The position numbers and the translations under genes were made by a program. DNA of 63,050 bases from RGIG3009 sp045630765 (lineage in GTDB: Bacteria; Bacillota; Clostridia; Oscillospirales; Acutalibacteraceae): contig JAZQTM010000084.1 of NCBI GenBank assembly GCA_045630765.1, positions 1 through 63,050 on the forward strand, read 5' to 3'. Every line of letters starts with the position of its first letter. Position 1 is the stretch's first letter. The notes under the pieces are model-generated. The model did not search any database, had not been told where the DNA came from, and saw nothing but the letters and a program-made list of their open reading frames with translations. This document shows, piece by piece, positions 23,166-32,494 of this stretch.

Positions 23166-25379
23166 TTATACCCCCGACACGGTCCTTGTGATGACCTCTT
23201 CTTGATATTCAGGCGGCAGCATCACAAACGGGGCGGAAAATCCGCAAACCCGCACGATGATATGACCGTAATTTTCGGGATCTTTTTGTGCCGCTAACAA
23301 ATCTTCTTTGTTCACACAGTTTGGTTGAATAGACATCGTCTTACTGCGCGCCGCCATTCGGAAGAACTGCACGATGTTGTCGGTGTTCAGTTTTCCGGCG
23401 GGCAGTGTCAGCGTCACCGAAAAATTGGCTGCCAGCTTATTGGTATCCACATACCGCAAACTATCCAAGATGTCAAACAGCGACATCTCGTTTTTTTGAC
23501 GGACGGGGGTTAGCCCCGCACTTAAAAAGTCCCCCTTTTTTCTGCCGTTGGGTAATGCGGGAATATCATCGCGCCATCGTATGATCTCGGTATAATGGTT
23601 GGATCCAAGGCGGAAACAGCCGCCATAGGCGGTGGGCAAGTCACTGAAGACCTCATACATATCGTCGATGAATTGTGCAACGAATGTTGAGGAGACTTCG
23701 GAGCCGTCGCCGTAACGGGGGCATTTTTTGGCTTTTGCGTGCAACGTCCCGTTGAGCCACCCGTTTCGACACTCATCAAACAGCTCACTCACCGTACATG
23801 CTTTTTTCTCAAAACACAATTCTCTGATCGCCAGCAGCGAATCGACCGTTTCGGAGAAAGCGGTAAAATAGACGGTTTCCTTACTGTACTTGCCGGAGCC
23901 CGCGGTGATATCTTTTCTTTTGGGAATACACGGTTCCATCAATGCAGAGAGTGTACACATAGGGTTTACGCGAGGCCATACCCGAACGCCGCGGCTTTGC
24001 AGTGCCGCCTTTTGTACGGCAATGCGACGAATACCACCGAGATAACGGCGGTACAATTCCTCAAAGCTTTGGCAATCTTCCAGTGATTCAAAATGGATCT
24101 GTACCTGTTCCATTTTATCCCGATAGTTATACATCGACCACACCAACGGCGTTTCGATCCCGAAATATTCGCCGGAATTGTGAATGTACGCATTCGGAAG
24201 CAAAATGTCCCAACATCCGCCGACTGCATAATCGTAGGCGTCCTGTTTTTCAATACCGGAAGCGATGAGAGCGGGGATGATAACGTCATCATTGGCAAAC
24301 AAGCTGAACCCTTTTCCTGCCAGCAGACTGCTGCCCGTGGCTTTTAAATACTCTTCCGTAGATGTTTCACTGTAACGGAGCATCATTTTTGGGTACAGAA
24401 TATTCTCGGCGTCGCGCGCTTTTAAAAAGAGTTTTGTGATGCCGTTGAAGACGGGGTTGCCGTCTTTGTCACACCCGCCCAAGGTGAGGGTGTTTTCCAG
24501 TTCGTACTCAAAGCCTTTTTCCAGTTTCTGTGACCGATTGAGCGTGCAATCCCAAATGAGCAAAAATTTAGTGATCAAGTCCAGCAAGGTGTCGTCGGTG
24601 ACACCGCGCATTTTATCAGCTTCATATAGCGGCGCAAGCAGCACGTCTACGCGCCCGAACGAGCTAAAGCCCATTCCTTCCAAACTGCCCAACGCTTTTC
24701 TCATAAAGGCCAATACGCACAATCCCTCGTGAACGGTTTGAGGCGGGTTGAACGGTACGGTTGAAGCCAGTCGCGAAAGTTCGGTAAGACCTTTTTCTTT
24801 TGCGGCAGCTGCAAACTTTTCCGCCATACGGCATAACGACCGAATACCGGCTGCGGCACCGTCGATAAAGTCTGCCTCTTCCGCATTTTTGCAGTTTTCT
24901 TTTTCGGCTTTCAGTTCTTCTAAAATGCCTTTAAGACCAACCGAAAAAACCTTTTTAAATGGTAGACCCAGATGCATCCGATCGGTATAGATGCCGCACT
25001 GAATATACAATCCCGCCGCTTTTTGTTCGGAATACAATTCAAAAGCGTACGGGTCGGCATCCTTAAACAAATGCTCGTTTCGTCTGTACAACCAGCCGTT
25101 TGCGTGGATAAAATTCCCCCGCGCAAAACTGCCGTCACAAAAGGCGGTCAGCACACCTGTTTCAAAAAAGAAAGGAATATCCTCAAACAGTACGGGCTTG
25201 ATCAAGTCGGTAATGACTTCATACTGTTTGGCTTTTAACTGATAGGACGAGTCTGACGGGTGGCTTTCGGCGTACGTGTCCAGTCGTTCAAATGCCAAAT
25301 CCCGTATTTGACTCGCGATCGTCGGGAGCTCAGAAAAGTAAAACGTGTTTAGTTCGTTTCGGATGTGTTTGTATGCCAT
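23166..25379 (-). CDS. Glycyl radical enzyme of unassigned function
   Basis: A 737-residue glycyl radical enzyme from the ATG at 25379 (after AAAGGGGGATGTAGC). The radical loop near the C-terminus is IVRVCGFSA with the radical glycine at about 713; the usual tyrosine after it is phenylalanine. The active-site cysteine is about residue 389 in VGGCWDILLP. Characterised eliminases and dehydratases of the family carry C-x-E here (for example GCVE); this protein has C-W-D. PFL itself has two adjacent cysteines, so it is not a PFL. The substrate cannot be read from the sequence. It is cotranscribed with its activase and divergent from an AraC regulator. Confidence 0.88.
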   Translation of the reverse strand: MAYKHIRNELNTFYFSELPTIASQIRDLAFERLDTYAESHPSDSSYQLKAKQYEVITDLIKPVLFEDIPFFFETGVLTAFCDGSFARGNFIHANGWLYRRNEHLFKDADPYAFELYSEQKAAGLYIQCGIYTDRMHLGLPFKKVFSVGLKGILEELKAEKENCKNAEEADFIDGAAAGIRSLCRMAEKFAAAAKEKGLTELSRLASTVPFNPPQTVHEGLCVLAFMRKALGSLEGMGFSSFGRVDVLLAPLYEADKMRGVTDDTLLDLITKFLLIWDCTLNRSQKLEKGFEYELENTLTLGGCDKDGNPVFNGITKLFLKARDAENILYPKMMLRYSETSTEEYLKATGSSLLAGKGFSLFANDDVIIPALIASGIEKQDAYDYAVGGCWDILLPNAYIHNSGEYFGIETPLVWSMYNYRDKMEQVQIHFESLEDCQSFEELYRRYLGGIRRIAVQKAALQSRGVRVWPRVNPMCTLSALMEPCIPKRKDITAGSGKYSKETVYFTAFSETVDSLLAIRELCFEKKACTVSELFDECRNGWLNGTLHAKAKKCPRYGDGSEVSSTFVAQFIDDMYEVFSDLPTAYGGCFRLGSNHYTEIIRWRDDIPALPNGRKKGDFLSAGLTPVRQKNEMSLFDILDSLRYVDTNKLAANFSVTLTLPAGKLNTDNIVQFFRMAARSKTMSIQPNCVNKEDLLAAQKDPENYGHIIVRVCGFSAPFVMLPPEYQEEVITRTVSGV

Positions 25380-25400
25380 GCTACATCCCCCTTTGCTTTT

Positions 25401-25496
25401 ATTATACGAACTGATGGACGAATAGAAATAGAGAAAAGATATTTTTTGTATAAAAGGGAACAAATTATTGCTTTTTATATTGATTTTTTGTACAAT
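25401..25496. promoter_or_regulatory. Divergent promoters and repeat motif between the glycyl radical operon and its AraC regulator
   Basis: Minus strand: TATAAT (25406-25401) with a poor -35 (ATTTCT), as in activator-dependent promoters. Plus strand: TTGCTT (25468-25473), 17-nt spacer, TACAAT (25491-25496) for the regulator. The 13-mer ATTTTTTGTAYAA occurs at 25441-25453 and 25483-25495, 42 bp apart (two 21-bp units); the second copy overlaps the regulator's -10 element. It may be an AraC-type operator. Confidence 0.55.
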
Positions 25497-25518
25497 GAAT
25501 TTCGGGAAGGTGAGATTT

Positions 25519-26271
25519 ATGCTGAGTTTGGAATCTGTATCGACCATATATTTTTATCAAACAGGCCGAAAGTCCTGGAAAAACGAGGGCCAATTTAACA
25601 GACATATTCTTGCGTATCAGTTGTCGGGACATTACGATCATAAGTTTTCGTCGGGGATGCTGAATGTTAAGCAGGACACGTTGCTGTTTATCCCCAAAGC
25701 GACTCCGTATGCCGTTCAATGTGTAGAGTCGGGTAAGTCGGTCTGTATCAGTTTTTTCGGCGAGTTTGACTTGCCGCCGACCGTTTGTGACTGTAGTGCC
25801 AATCCTCAGATCAAAAATCTGTTTTTAAAAGCGCTTCGCTACGAAAACCTACACTCACCGATCAACGCGTGTGAAGCGGCGGCGATCGTCTATTCGCTCT
25901 GCGCGTTTTTGCTTAAAAGCGCGCAAGGTGAATATTTGGCGCACCGCACCCGTGGTAAGATTGAACAAGCTCACGCGTACCTGACCGAGCGGTATACGGA
26001 TCTGTCTCTGAAAATCGAGGATGTTGCCGCTCAATTTGAGATGAGCACGAAATATTTTCGTTCACTCTTTAAAAAATGCTATAACGCCACGCCAACGCAG
26101 TATCTGATTTCGCTTCGGCTACAAACGGCGGTAAACTTGTTAACGGAAAGCGATTTGAGTATTAGCGAGATCGCTGCACTTTCGGGGTTTTCGGACGTGT
26201 ATTATTTCAGCAAACTTTTCAAATCCAGATTTGCGGTCTCCCCAAAAGACTATCGGCGGCTTCGGCAGTAA
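25519..26271 (+). CDS. AraC family transcriptional regulator, divergent from the glycyl radical enzyme
   Basis: A 250-residue regulator; the ATG at 25519 follows GGGAAGGTGAGATTT. The N-terminal cupin-like sensor (about 15-95, KSWKNEGQFNRHILAYQLSG) precedes two helix-turn-helix motifs in the last 100 residues (IEDVAAQFEMSTKYFRSLFKK and ISEIAALSGFSDVYYFSKLFK). Divergent placement argues that it controls the glycyl radical operon, with its ligand probably the substrate or a related metabolite. Confidence 0.9.
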   Translation: MLSLESVSTIYFYQTGRKSWKNEGQFNRHILAYQLSGHYDHKFSSGMLNVKQDTLLFIPKATPYAVQCVESGKSVCISFFGEFDLPPTVCDCSANPQIKNLFLKALRYENLHSPINACEAAAIVYSLCAFLLKSAQGEYLAHRTRGKIEQAHAYLTERYTDLSLKIEDVAAQFEMSTKYFRSLFKKCYNATPTQYLISLRLQTAVNLLTESDLSISEIAALSGFSDVYYFSKLFKSRFAVSPKDYRRLRQ

Positions 26272-26283
26272 AGCGGCTTGCGG

Positions 26284-26312
26284 TTGACAGGTTTTGGGTA
26301 CGGTGTTACAAT
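26284..26312 (+). promoter_or_regulatory. Promoter of the acyltransferase gene
   Basis: TTGACA (26284-26289), 17-nt spacer, TACAAT (26307-26312). Confidence 0.85.
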
Positions 26313-26347
26313 CTGAACATACGCAGAAAATGCAAGGAGCAAGAGGT

Positions 26348-27487
26348 ATGGGCGAACTGCAAAACAGCAATAAGCGCGTTGGGGAAATGGAGTTTCTTCG
26401 TTTCCTCTTTTCCGTTATCATCGTGTTACATCATTCCCGCAATTTTGTCGGGAATGCCACGTCGTTGTTTCTAAACGGCGCCTTTGCGGTGGAGTTTTTC
26501 TTCATATTATCGGGATTTCTGATGATGAAAAGCATGAGCAAACTGCAAGGTGATCCCGAAAACCTCGGTGGGGAAACGGCGCGTTTTATTAAAAAGAAAT
26601 ATTTGTCGCTTTGTCCGGATATGATCGTTTCGTGGATTATCGGAGCGGTTGCTACCGCTGTGATTGGCAAGTACACGTTTGGCGCGATCGGCAATATGCT
26701 TCGTGACGGTATATGGGAGATGGGGCTGTTGACGATGACGGGTATCCGTATGTCCACCATCAACAATGCCGTATGGTATCTGTCATCGATGCTGTTGTGT
26801 ATGGCGATCCTGTATCCTTTGCTGCGCAAGTATAAAAATATGGCGAAGTTCGTGGTGATTCCGATTATTACGTTGTTGATATTCGGTTACTTTATCGTTA
26901 AAACCGATAGTATACGCTTGCCGTTCGGATGGGCGGGCTTTACGTACCGCGGTAATCTGCGCGCCTTCGCCGATCTGGGCGTCGGTATCGTTCTTTATCA
27001 GATCACCGAAACGTTTAAGGTCAAACGATTAACCGCGTTTTCAAAAGTACTGTTGACGATCGTCAAATATGTCGGTGTGATTTCACTCGTTTGGTATATG
27101 TACGCTATCAGAAAGCCCACCGTTCAGTACGATCTGTTTTATATTTTCGTGATTATGCTGGTGATCGGTCTGGTGTTCAGTAATCAGACGTATGGTGCGC
27201 GATTGTTTGATAATCGCGTGGTAGGTTTCTTAGGTAAATTCAGTTTGCCGTTATATTTATCGCATTATTATTGGTCGCGTCTGCTCAAAGCACTATCGGC
27301 ATCGATTGGTGCGACGCAGGCGATGCTTTTGTATTTGTTACTCAGTGTGGTGACCGCCGCGGTGGTGATGGCACTGTCAACACTTATCAAAAAATACAAG
27401 CCGTTTTGCAAGATAAAACGGTTATTGGTAAAAGAATCGCCTTCGGAACCCGTTTATGTACAGGACGTATCCGAAGTGTTGAAATGA
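26348..27487 (+). CDS. Membrane acyltransferase (acyltransferase 3 family)
   Basis: A 379-residue, roughly ten-segment membrane protein of the OafA/WecH-type acyltransferase family, which moves acetyl or other acyl groups onto surface polysaccharides or cell wall. The family histidine pair is in IIVLHHSRNF (about residues 30-39), and FILSGFLMMKS follows. It has its own strong promoter and a terminator, so it is a single-gene unit. The acceptor cannot be told. The ATG at 26348 is preferred; an ATG at 26330 is in frame but has no ribosome binding site. Confidence 0.88.
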   Translation: MGELQNSNKRVGEMEFLRFLFSVIIVLHHSRNFVGNATSLFLNGAFAVEFFFILSGFLMMKSMSKLQGDPENLGGETARFIKKKYLSLCPDMIVSWIIGAVATAVIGKYTFGAIGNMLRDGIWEMGLLTMTGIRMSTINNAVWYLSSMLLCMAILYPLLRKYKNMAKFVVIPIITLLIFGYFIVKTDSIRLPFGWAGFTYRGNLRAFADLGVGIVLYQITETFKVKRLTAFSKVLLTIVKYVGVISLVWYMYAIRKPTVQYDLFYIFVIMLVIGLVFSNQTYGARLFDNRVVGFLGKFSLPLYLSHYYWSRLLKALSASIGATQAMLLYLLLSVVTAAVVMALSTLIKKYKPFCKIKRLLVKESPSEPVYVQDVSEVLK

Positions 27488-27490
27488 GCA

Positions 27491-27533
27491 AAACAAAACG
27501 GACACATCCCGCGGGATGGTCCGTTTTGTTTTT
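27491..27533 (+). terminator. Intrinsic terminator after the acyltransferase gene
   Basis: Long stem CAAAACGGAC...GTCCGTTTTG with an inner CATCCCGCGGGATG palindrome and a T run. Confidence 0.9.
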
Positions 27534-27964
27534 GGATGCACGTGGGTGCAATATTGCTAAATTTTTAAGCAATAGAGCGCTCTTCCTCGTCGTAAAAAAG
27601 AAAGCGTTGTAGTTATAAACGCCCTCCCGAATTATGCTACTGATGAAACATCATATAGCAACTCAAAAAGATGAATTATTGCTGATATTTTACAATATTT
27701 AGCAAGAAATTGTAAGTGTTTGCTATAGAATGAAAATGAGGAGAGTACTTTTTGTGAATCGTGTAGAGTCAATATTTTTATATTATTTGTCAATATAATG
27801 CACTATACACCGTTTTAAAAAGATGATATAATACAATTGACTATTTTTATAAACAGACACGAGAAACCAAGCAGGCTTACAGTTAGTCCCTTTCCTATTA
27901 AGATTATAACGAGGTTCATTCGGTCGACATACAAAACATCACATTTTGGCAGGAGGAAAAGGTT
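27534..27964 (+). other. A/T-rich intergenic region with the promoter of the large secreted protein
   Basis: About 430 nt without a convincing gene. A candidate promoter is TATACA (27804-27809), 17-nt spacer, TATAAT (27827-27832), leaving a leader of about 125 nt before the start codon. A short frame near 27730 has no ribosome binding site. The ribosome binding site AGGAGGAAAAGGTT precedes 27965. I see no riboswitch signature. Confidence 0.55.
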
Positions 27965-30900
27965 ATGAAAAAGCACATTTCCAAAGCGAAAGCGCTTCTC
28001 AGCATTGTGCTGGTGCTGTGCCTGGTGGCTGTTATGCTGCCGACGGGCATCTTCACCGTTTTTGCAGCTGAACGCGCAACCAGCACTTGGGGTGGTGCAG
28101 GAGACGTCGCTACATCGTTTGGTGGTGGTACCGGTAAACAAGACAACCCGTACTTGATTACTAATGCCGCACAATTGGCTCTGTTGGCAAAAAACGTCAA
28201 CGAGGGCGTTTCCACTTATAAAAATGAGCATATCAAATTAACGGTGGACATCGATTTAGCCGGGAAAGCTTGGACGCCGATTGGTGGCGGTACTACCAAA
28301 AAAACTTTCTATGGTTCTTTTGACGGTGACGGGCATACCATTAAAAATTTGTCTGTTACGGGCACGGGCTCAGAGTCCAATATCAGTTTTGGCTTTTTTG
28401 GTCTAATCGCCAACGCTACCATCAAGAACCTGCACTTGGTAGATGCATCGGTTACGGCAAGTGATGCTGACAATAACTTTAGTGTCGGCGGTTTAGTGGG
28501 AAAAATGACCGGCAGTTCTGGGCTATCCGGTTGCTCTTTTAACGGTACAGTAACCACGAGCGGTACAGGTGCTTCAAACCGCTATGTTGGTGCTTTGGTT
28601 GGCTGGTACTCCGGATCCGGTGGCGGTCAAATTGCTAACTGTTTTACAACCGGTACGATTAGCCTCGAAACAAAAGCGCGTGTTGCCGGGCTTGTTGGCA
28701 TTGCGTTTGATACGACAGCAGGAGGTAATACCGATTTAACTGTAAAAAACAGTTATTGCACCATGAATATTACCGGAGCTACTGCAACCAGTAGCCAAGC
28801 GGCGGGCTTGATCTCCAACGTCACGTCAACCTCACTCGGTGTGACGATTGAGAACTGCTTTTTTGCCGGTACGATTGACTCATCTTACCCGTTCACTTAT
28901 TCTACGGCAAGTGTTATTACCGTCAAATCCAACGTATATATCAAAGAGGGGTGGTGTACCAAAACCGGTACGGTCACACCTAACGGGATCGGCGTCGATA
29001 CGCTCACCGATCGTACCAAAACGGCAGAAGAATTCAAAAACGGAAGGGTAACCGACCTCCTCAACGGTAATTCGAATATCTGGATGACCGGTAAGGTGCA
29101 CCCCATTCATAAACGTGACTTACCGACGCTGTCAACGTTGAAGGTGAACAATCAAGCGATTGAGCTTGTGAAAGGGTTTGCCGAGTATGATGCGGCAGAC
29201 GTGGAACATAACGTAGAAACGATTGCGCTATCCGCGGCAACTGGATTAGAAGGTGCTACCGTCAAGGTGAACGATGCTAACGCACAGGGGATCGTTACGC
29301 TTGGCATCGCCGGTACAACGACCAAAATCACGATTGAGGTTGATGATGGTGTGGTGGCGAACGCCTACACGGTCAACGTGTATCGCAAACCCACGCCGTG
29401 GGACGGCACGGACATCGAACCGTTTGCGGGCGGTACCGGCACCGAAGAGGATCCGTATTTGATCGCCAATGCCGCACAACTCAAGTTTATGGCAAAAACG
29501 GCTACCGATGTTAACGGTGTAACGATTGGTGATAAGCATTATCCGTACAACAACTACTCCAATAAAGTGGAAGCAACGAGCTTCGAAGGAACAAAAAATA
29601 TTAAAATCATTGCGGATATCGACTTAAACGGAAAACCGTGGATGGCGATTGCTTCAGCAGCAAAGAATAACGGTACCTACACGAAGGATAGTAACGGCAT
29701 ACACACGTTTACAGAAGCCTCCGGCTTTAAGGGTAACCTTAACGGTGATAACCACACCATCTACAACATGAACTGCACACAGGGATCCGGCAACTTTTTT
29801 GGGTTTTTTGCTTTGGTATCCGGTACGGTTATTGAAAATCTGCATTTTCAGTCGGCAATCGTCAACAACGGATCGACCTCTTCTGCCTATATGGGCGGCA
29901 TTACAGCGAAAACAACCGGTGCGGCGACGTTCCGAAATTGTTCGTTTAACGGTGACGTAAAACGAACGGTAACATCAGGCGGAACAGCACAGTTTGTCGG
30001 TGGTCTTATTGGCATGGTTCAAATGAGCACAGGCAGACTGACGTTGGAAAATTGTTGGTCAACGGGTACTGTCAGCCAATACGCGAACAACGACATTGGC
30101 GGTCTCATTGGTAACTCCTTTAGTACGAATATCAAGATTGATATCAAATCTTCGTGGTCTTCGATGAAGGTGGAGAACACAAGATCGGGGAAATTAGCCG
30201 GCGGTTTGGTAGGCGGACTCAGTGACGGAGCAGTTTTAACCATTACGGATTCGTATTTTAACGGTACGGTCAATCTTCCGTATCCCATTTGCTCGGATGC
30301 GACCGGTGTAACCCTCCAAAACGTACATTACACATCCGATTATTATGCAGGAACGGATACAAGTGCTGTTGCCGGCGGTGCGTTGACCAACGCAACCGCG
30401 CAAAACGATGCTGCATTTGCCGACGGTACGGTCACGGAGTTGTTAAATGGTGATAAAACCCCCATTTGGGCAACCTCTACTGCCGGTTATCCGGTGTTGT
30501 CCGATTTGTTGGCAACTGCTAATGACGCGTTGGCGCCGGTGGGTACGTCAATTCGCTCAAAAGGCTCTTCGCAGGGTATTCGCTTCAAGTTCACCATCGC
30601 AAACACTGCTAAGACTGCCATGCTCAAAGAGGCAGGTGTTGTGGTAGCGCAGCTTTCGGATGCAGATGGAAATATCAAACCCGAACTCGAAGATGAGAAT
30701 CTGACGATGCACAACCTGCAACCGAGCGATGCGAGGTATTACAAGTACGTGACGGCGAAGGCTTACGAAAAAGGGACAAGCACTTGTGCATTTGTGAATT
30801 ACACGGATGACAAAGATTGGTTTGCGGCGGCACTTATTAACTTCAAGACACCCGAAAAACTGACGAACAAGTATATTGCTCGTTCTTATGCAATCTATAC

Positions 30901-31912
30901 CGATGCACGCGGGCAAGAGATCCTCGTATACAGTGATGTTATGGGCGATAAGAAATACCACGTTTCGGTTGAAGACGTGGCAAACGAGTATTACAATAAC
31001 GCAGAAAAAAGAGCGCAACTCACCGCAGACGAACTTACGTATGTCAAAGGAATTGTAGAGGGTGCGGGTTGGTATGTAAGTGCCGATTGGAACGATGACG
31101 GTGTGCTCAAAATTTTGGCGATCGGTAACAGTTTTTCGGACGACAGTATGAATCACGTGTATAACATAGCGAAAGCCGCCGGTGTGCAGAAGATTTATCT
31201 TGGCAATCTGTACTATGCCGGTTGCACGCTGTCACAGCATTTGTCCTTTGGAAAAAATAATGAAACCAAATACGAATATCGTGTCAATACCAACGGAACT
31301 TGGGTAACCACAAAAGACTATAAAATGGTCGATGCCGTTAAAGATGAAAACTGGGATTTCATCAGTTTCCAGCAAGGATCTACGTACAGCGGACAGGCAG
31401 ACACATACGATAAACTGGATGACTTAATGGATTTTGTGGAGCCGTTATGTACCAATCCCAAAGTGAAGTTTGCATGGCACATGACGTGGGCGTATCAGCA
31501 CGATTGCACCCATAGCGGTTTTGCAAATTATGACAACGATCAAATGACGATGTATAATGCCATCCTTTCTGCTGTGCAGAACAAGATTGTGACAAATGAT
31601 CGAATCGTTAAGATCATTCCCAATGGTACGGCGATACAAAATGCGCGCACATCGTATATTGGTGACAATTTCACGCGTGACGGATATCACTTAGCTAAAC
31701 CATTAGGTCGTTTTATTGCGGGACTTGGCGCAGTGGAAACGCTGATCGGTATCGACTGGGATAAGTTTGATCTGGAGTTCCTTTCGACCGTTGTTGACGA
31801 TTTACCCGAAGATGAAACGTTGTATTTTGAGATGGCACTTGAAAGCGTCAAAAATGCGGTTGACAAACCGTTTGAGATCACCCAGTCCACCTTTACGGAA
31901 AAAGCGGAGTAA
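27965..31912 (+). CDS. Large secreted modular protein: two GLUG-type beta-helix regions and a C-terminal SGNH-like esterase domain
   Basis: A 1,315-residue exported protein. Residues 1-36 are a signal peptide ending near VFAAE. Two regions, about 48-390 and 485-840, open with a GGTGxxxDPYLIxNAAQL element and contain repeated GGLVG / GCSFNGTV segments, the pattern of GLUG motif right-handed beta-helices. Between them (about 390-475) is a beta-sandwich ending in NVYRKPTPWDG. The C-terminal 240 residues (from about 1045, LKILAIGNSFSDDSMNHV) match the DUF4886/SGNH hydrolase type, with the serine in GNSFS and a late DGYHL that could supply Asp-His. A polysaccharide esterase on the cell surface is likely. 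No sorting motif is seen. Confidence 0.85.
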   Translation: MKKHISKAKALLSIVLVLCLVAVMLPTGIFTVFAAERATSTWGGAGDVATSFGGGTGKQDNPYLITNAAQLALLAKNVNEGVSTYKNEHIKLTVDIDLAGKAWTPIGGGTTKKTFYGSFDGDGHTIKNLSVTGTGSESNISFGFFGLIANATIKNLHLVDASVTASDADNNFSVGGLVGKMTGSSGLSGCSFNGTVTTSGTGASNRYVGALVGWYSGSGGGQIANCFTTGTISLETKARVAGLVGIAFDTTAGGNTDLTVKNSYCTMNITGATATSSQAAGLISNVTSTSLGVTIENCFFAGTIDSSYPFTYSTASVITVKSNVYIKEGWCTKTGTVTPNGIGVDTLTDRTKTAEEFKNGRVTDLLNGNSNIWMTGKVHPIHKRDLPTLSTLKVNNQAIELVKGFAEYDAADVEHNVETIALSAATGLEGATVKVNDANAQGIVTLGIAGTTTKITIEVDDGVVANAYTVNVYRKPTPWDGTDIEPFAGGTGTEEDPYLIANAAQLKFMAKTATDVNGVTIGDKHYPYNNYSNKVEATSFEGTKNIKIIADIDLNGKPWMAIASAAKNNGTYTKDSNGIHTFTEASGFKGNLNGDNHTIYNMNCTQGSGNFFGFFALVSGTVIENLHFQSAIVNNGSTSSAYMGGITAKTTGAATFRNCSFNGDVKRTVTSGGTAQFVGGLIGMVQMSTGRLTLENCWSTGTVSQYANNDIGGLIGNSFSTNIKIDIKSSWSSMKVENTRSGKLAGGLVGGLSDGAVLTITDSYFNGTVNLPYPICSDATGVTLQNVHYTSDYYAGTDTSAVAGGALTNATAQNDAAFADGTVTELLNGDKTPIWATSTAGYPVLSDLLATANDALAPVGTSIRSKGSSQGIRFKFTIANTAKTAMLKEAGVVVAQLSDADGNIKPELEDENLTMHNLQPSDARYYKYVTAKAYEKGTSTCAFVNYTDDKDWFAAALINFKTPEKLTNKYIARSYAIYTDARGQEILVYSDVMGDKKYHVSVEDVANEYYNNAEKRAQLTADELTYVKGIVEGAGWYVSADWNDDGVLKILAIGNSFSDDSMNHVYNIAKAAGVQKIYLGNLYYAGCTLSQHLSFGKNNETKYEYRVNTNGTWVTTKDYKMVDAVKDENWDFISFQQGSTYSGQADTYDKLDDLMDFVEPLCTNPKVKFAWHMTWAYQHDCTHSGFANYDNDQMTMYNAILSAVQNKIVTNDRIVKIIPNGTAIQNARTSYIGDNFTRDGYHLAKPLGRFIAGLGAVETLIGIDWDKFDLEFLSTVVDDLPEDETLYFEMALESVKNAVDKPFEITQSTFTEKAE

Positions 31913-31925
31913 GGAGGTAACCGAA

Positions 31926-32066
31926 ATGAAAAAAGAGTATATGCAACCCAGCATGACGGTTATCTCGTTTATTGCGAGAGAGAATATTGCGATTGATAAT
32001 TTCGCGGTCGAGCCTATTGGCCGGTTGTCAGATGGCGATATTTTGATCGATACCGACGATCTCTAA
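31926..32066 (+). CDS. 46-residue peptide of unknown function
   Basis: A small gene starting MKKEYMQPSMTVISF and ending acidic (SDGDILIDTDDL). The ribosome binding site AAGGAGGTAACCGAA is strong and the gene is 13 nt after the large secreted protein, so it is very likely translated. It has no signal peptide and no cysteine. The KKxYxxPxMxVxxF opening resembles small peptides common in gut Clostridia whose roles are unknown. A precursor-peptide role is possible, but no modification enzyme is next to it. Confidence 0.65.
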   Translation: MKKEYMQPSMTVISFIARENIAIDNFAVEPIGRLSDGDILIDTDDL

Positions 32067-32082
32067 AGGTAAGGTGACAGCC

Positions 32083-32436
32083 TTGACGAAAATAGTAAAG
32101 GTTATTGCGCTTTGTGGGATGTTGCTTGCGCTTGTTTGCGCGTTGCTTCTTTTAAATAACGAGAGAACGGATAAGACGAACGATACAACAACAAATAAAA
32201 CGACTACCACGTCATCCCGGTTGGTTTTGCCGGATGAGGATGGTAGTGGTGATGTTGACGTAATCGTTCCGACCGGGAGCACGACAAACAGTACGTCGTC
32301 TACTACGGCGACAGGTGAAAAGGGTACGGTAACAAACGGTGACGAGCTTGTTACCAATAAAACGACATCACCAACGCGTGGCGCGGAGGACGACGGTTGG
32401 TTACCGGATGTTGGCACGAAAGTCCCAAAGGGATAA
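32083..32436 (+). CDS. Small membrane-anchored protein with a Thr/Ser-rich tail
   Basis: A 117-residue protein if started at the TTG at 32083, which has AAGGTG six bases upstream; a GTG at 32074 in the same frame is the alternative. One hydrophobic segment (about residues 5-24, VIALCGMLLALVCALLLL) is followed by a low-complexity Thr/Ser/Asp-rich outside region. It is third in the unit 27965-32436 and could anchor or space the secreted esterase at the surface; that is inference. I recognise no family. Confidence 0.65.
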   Translation: MTKIVKVIALCGMLLALVCALLLLNNERTDKTNDTTTNKTTTTSSRLVLPDEDGSGDVDVIVPTGSTTNSTSSTTATGEKGTVTNGDELVTNKTTSPTRGAEDDGWLPDVGTKVPKG

Positions 32437-32452
32437 TAGGAACATAAAAGTA

Positions 32453-32494
32453 AAAAAGCCGCCGCAGGAAAATCTCCTGCGGCGGTGTTTTTTA
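32453..32494. terminator. Bidirectional intrinsic terminator
   Basis: Stem CCGCCGCAGGA / TCCTGCGGCGG with T runs on both sides. It ends the secreted-protein unit and the convergent DtxR-like gene. Confidence 0.9.

Noticed and set aside
32074..32082. GTG at 32074 as the start of the small anchored protein
   Set aside because: The TTG at 32083 has better ribosome binding site spacing and places the membrane segment nearer the N-terminus; the choice is not certain.
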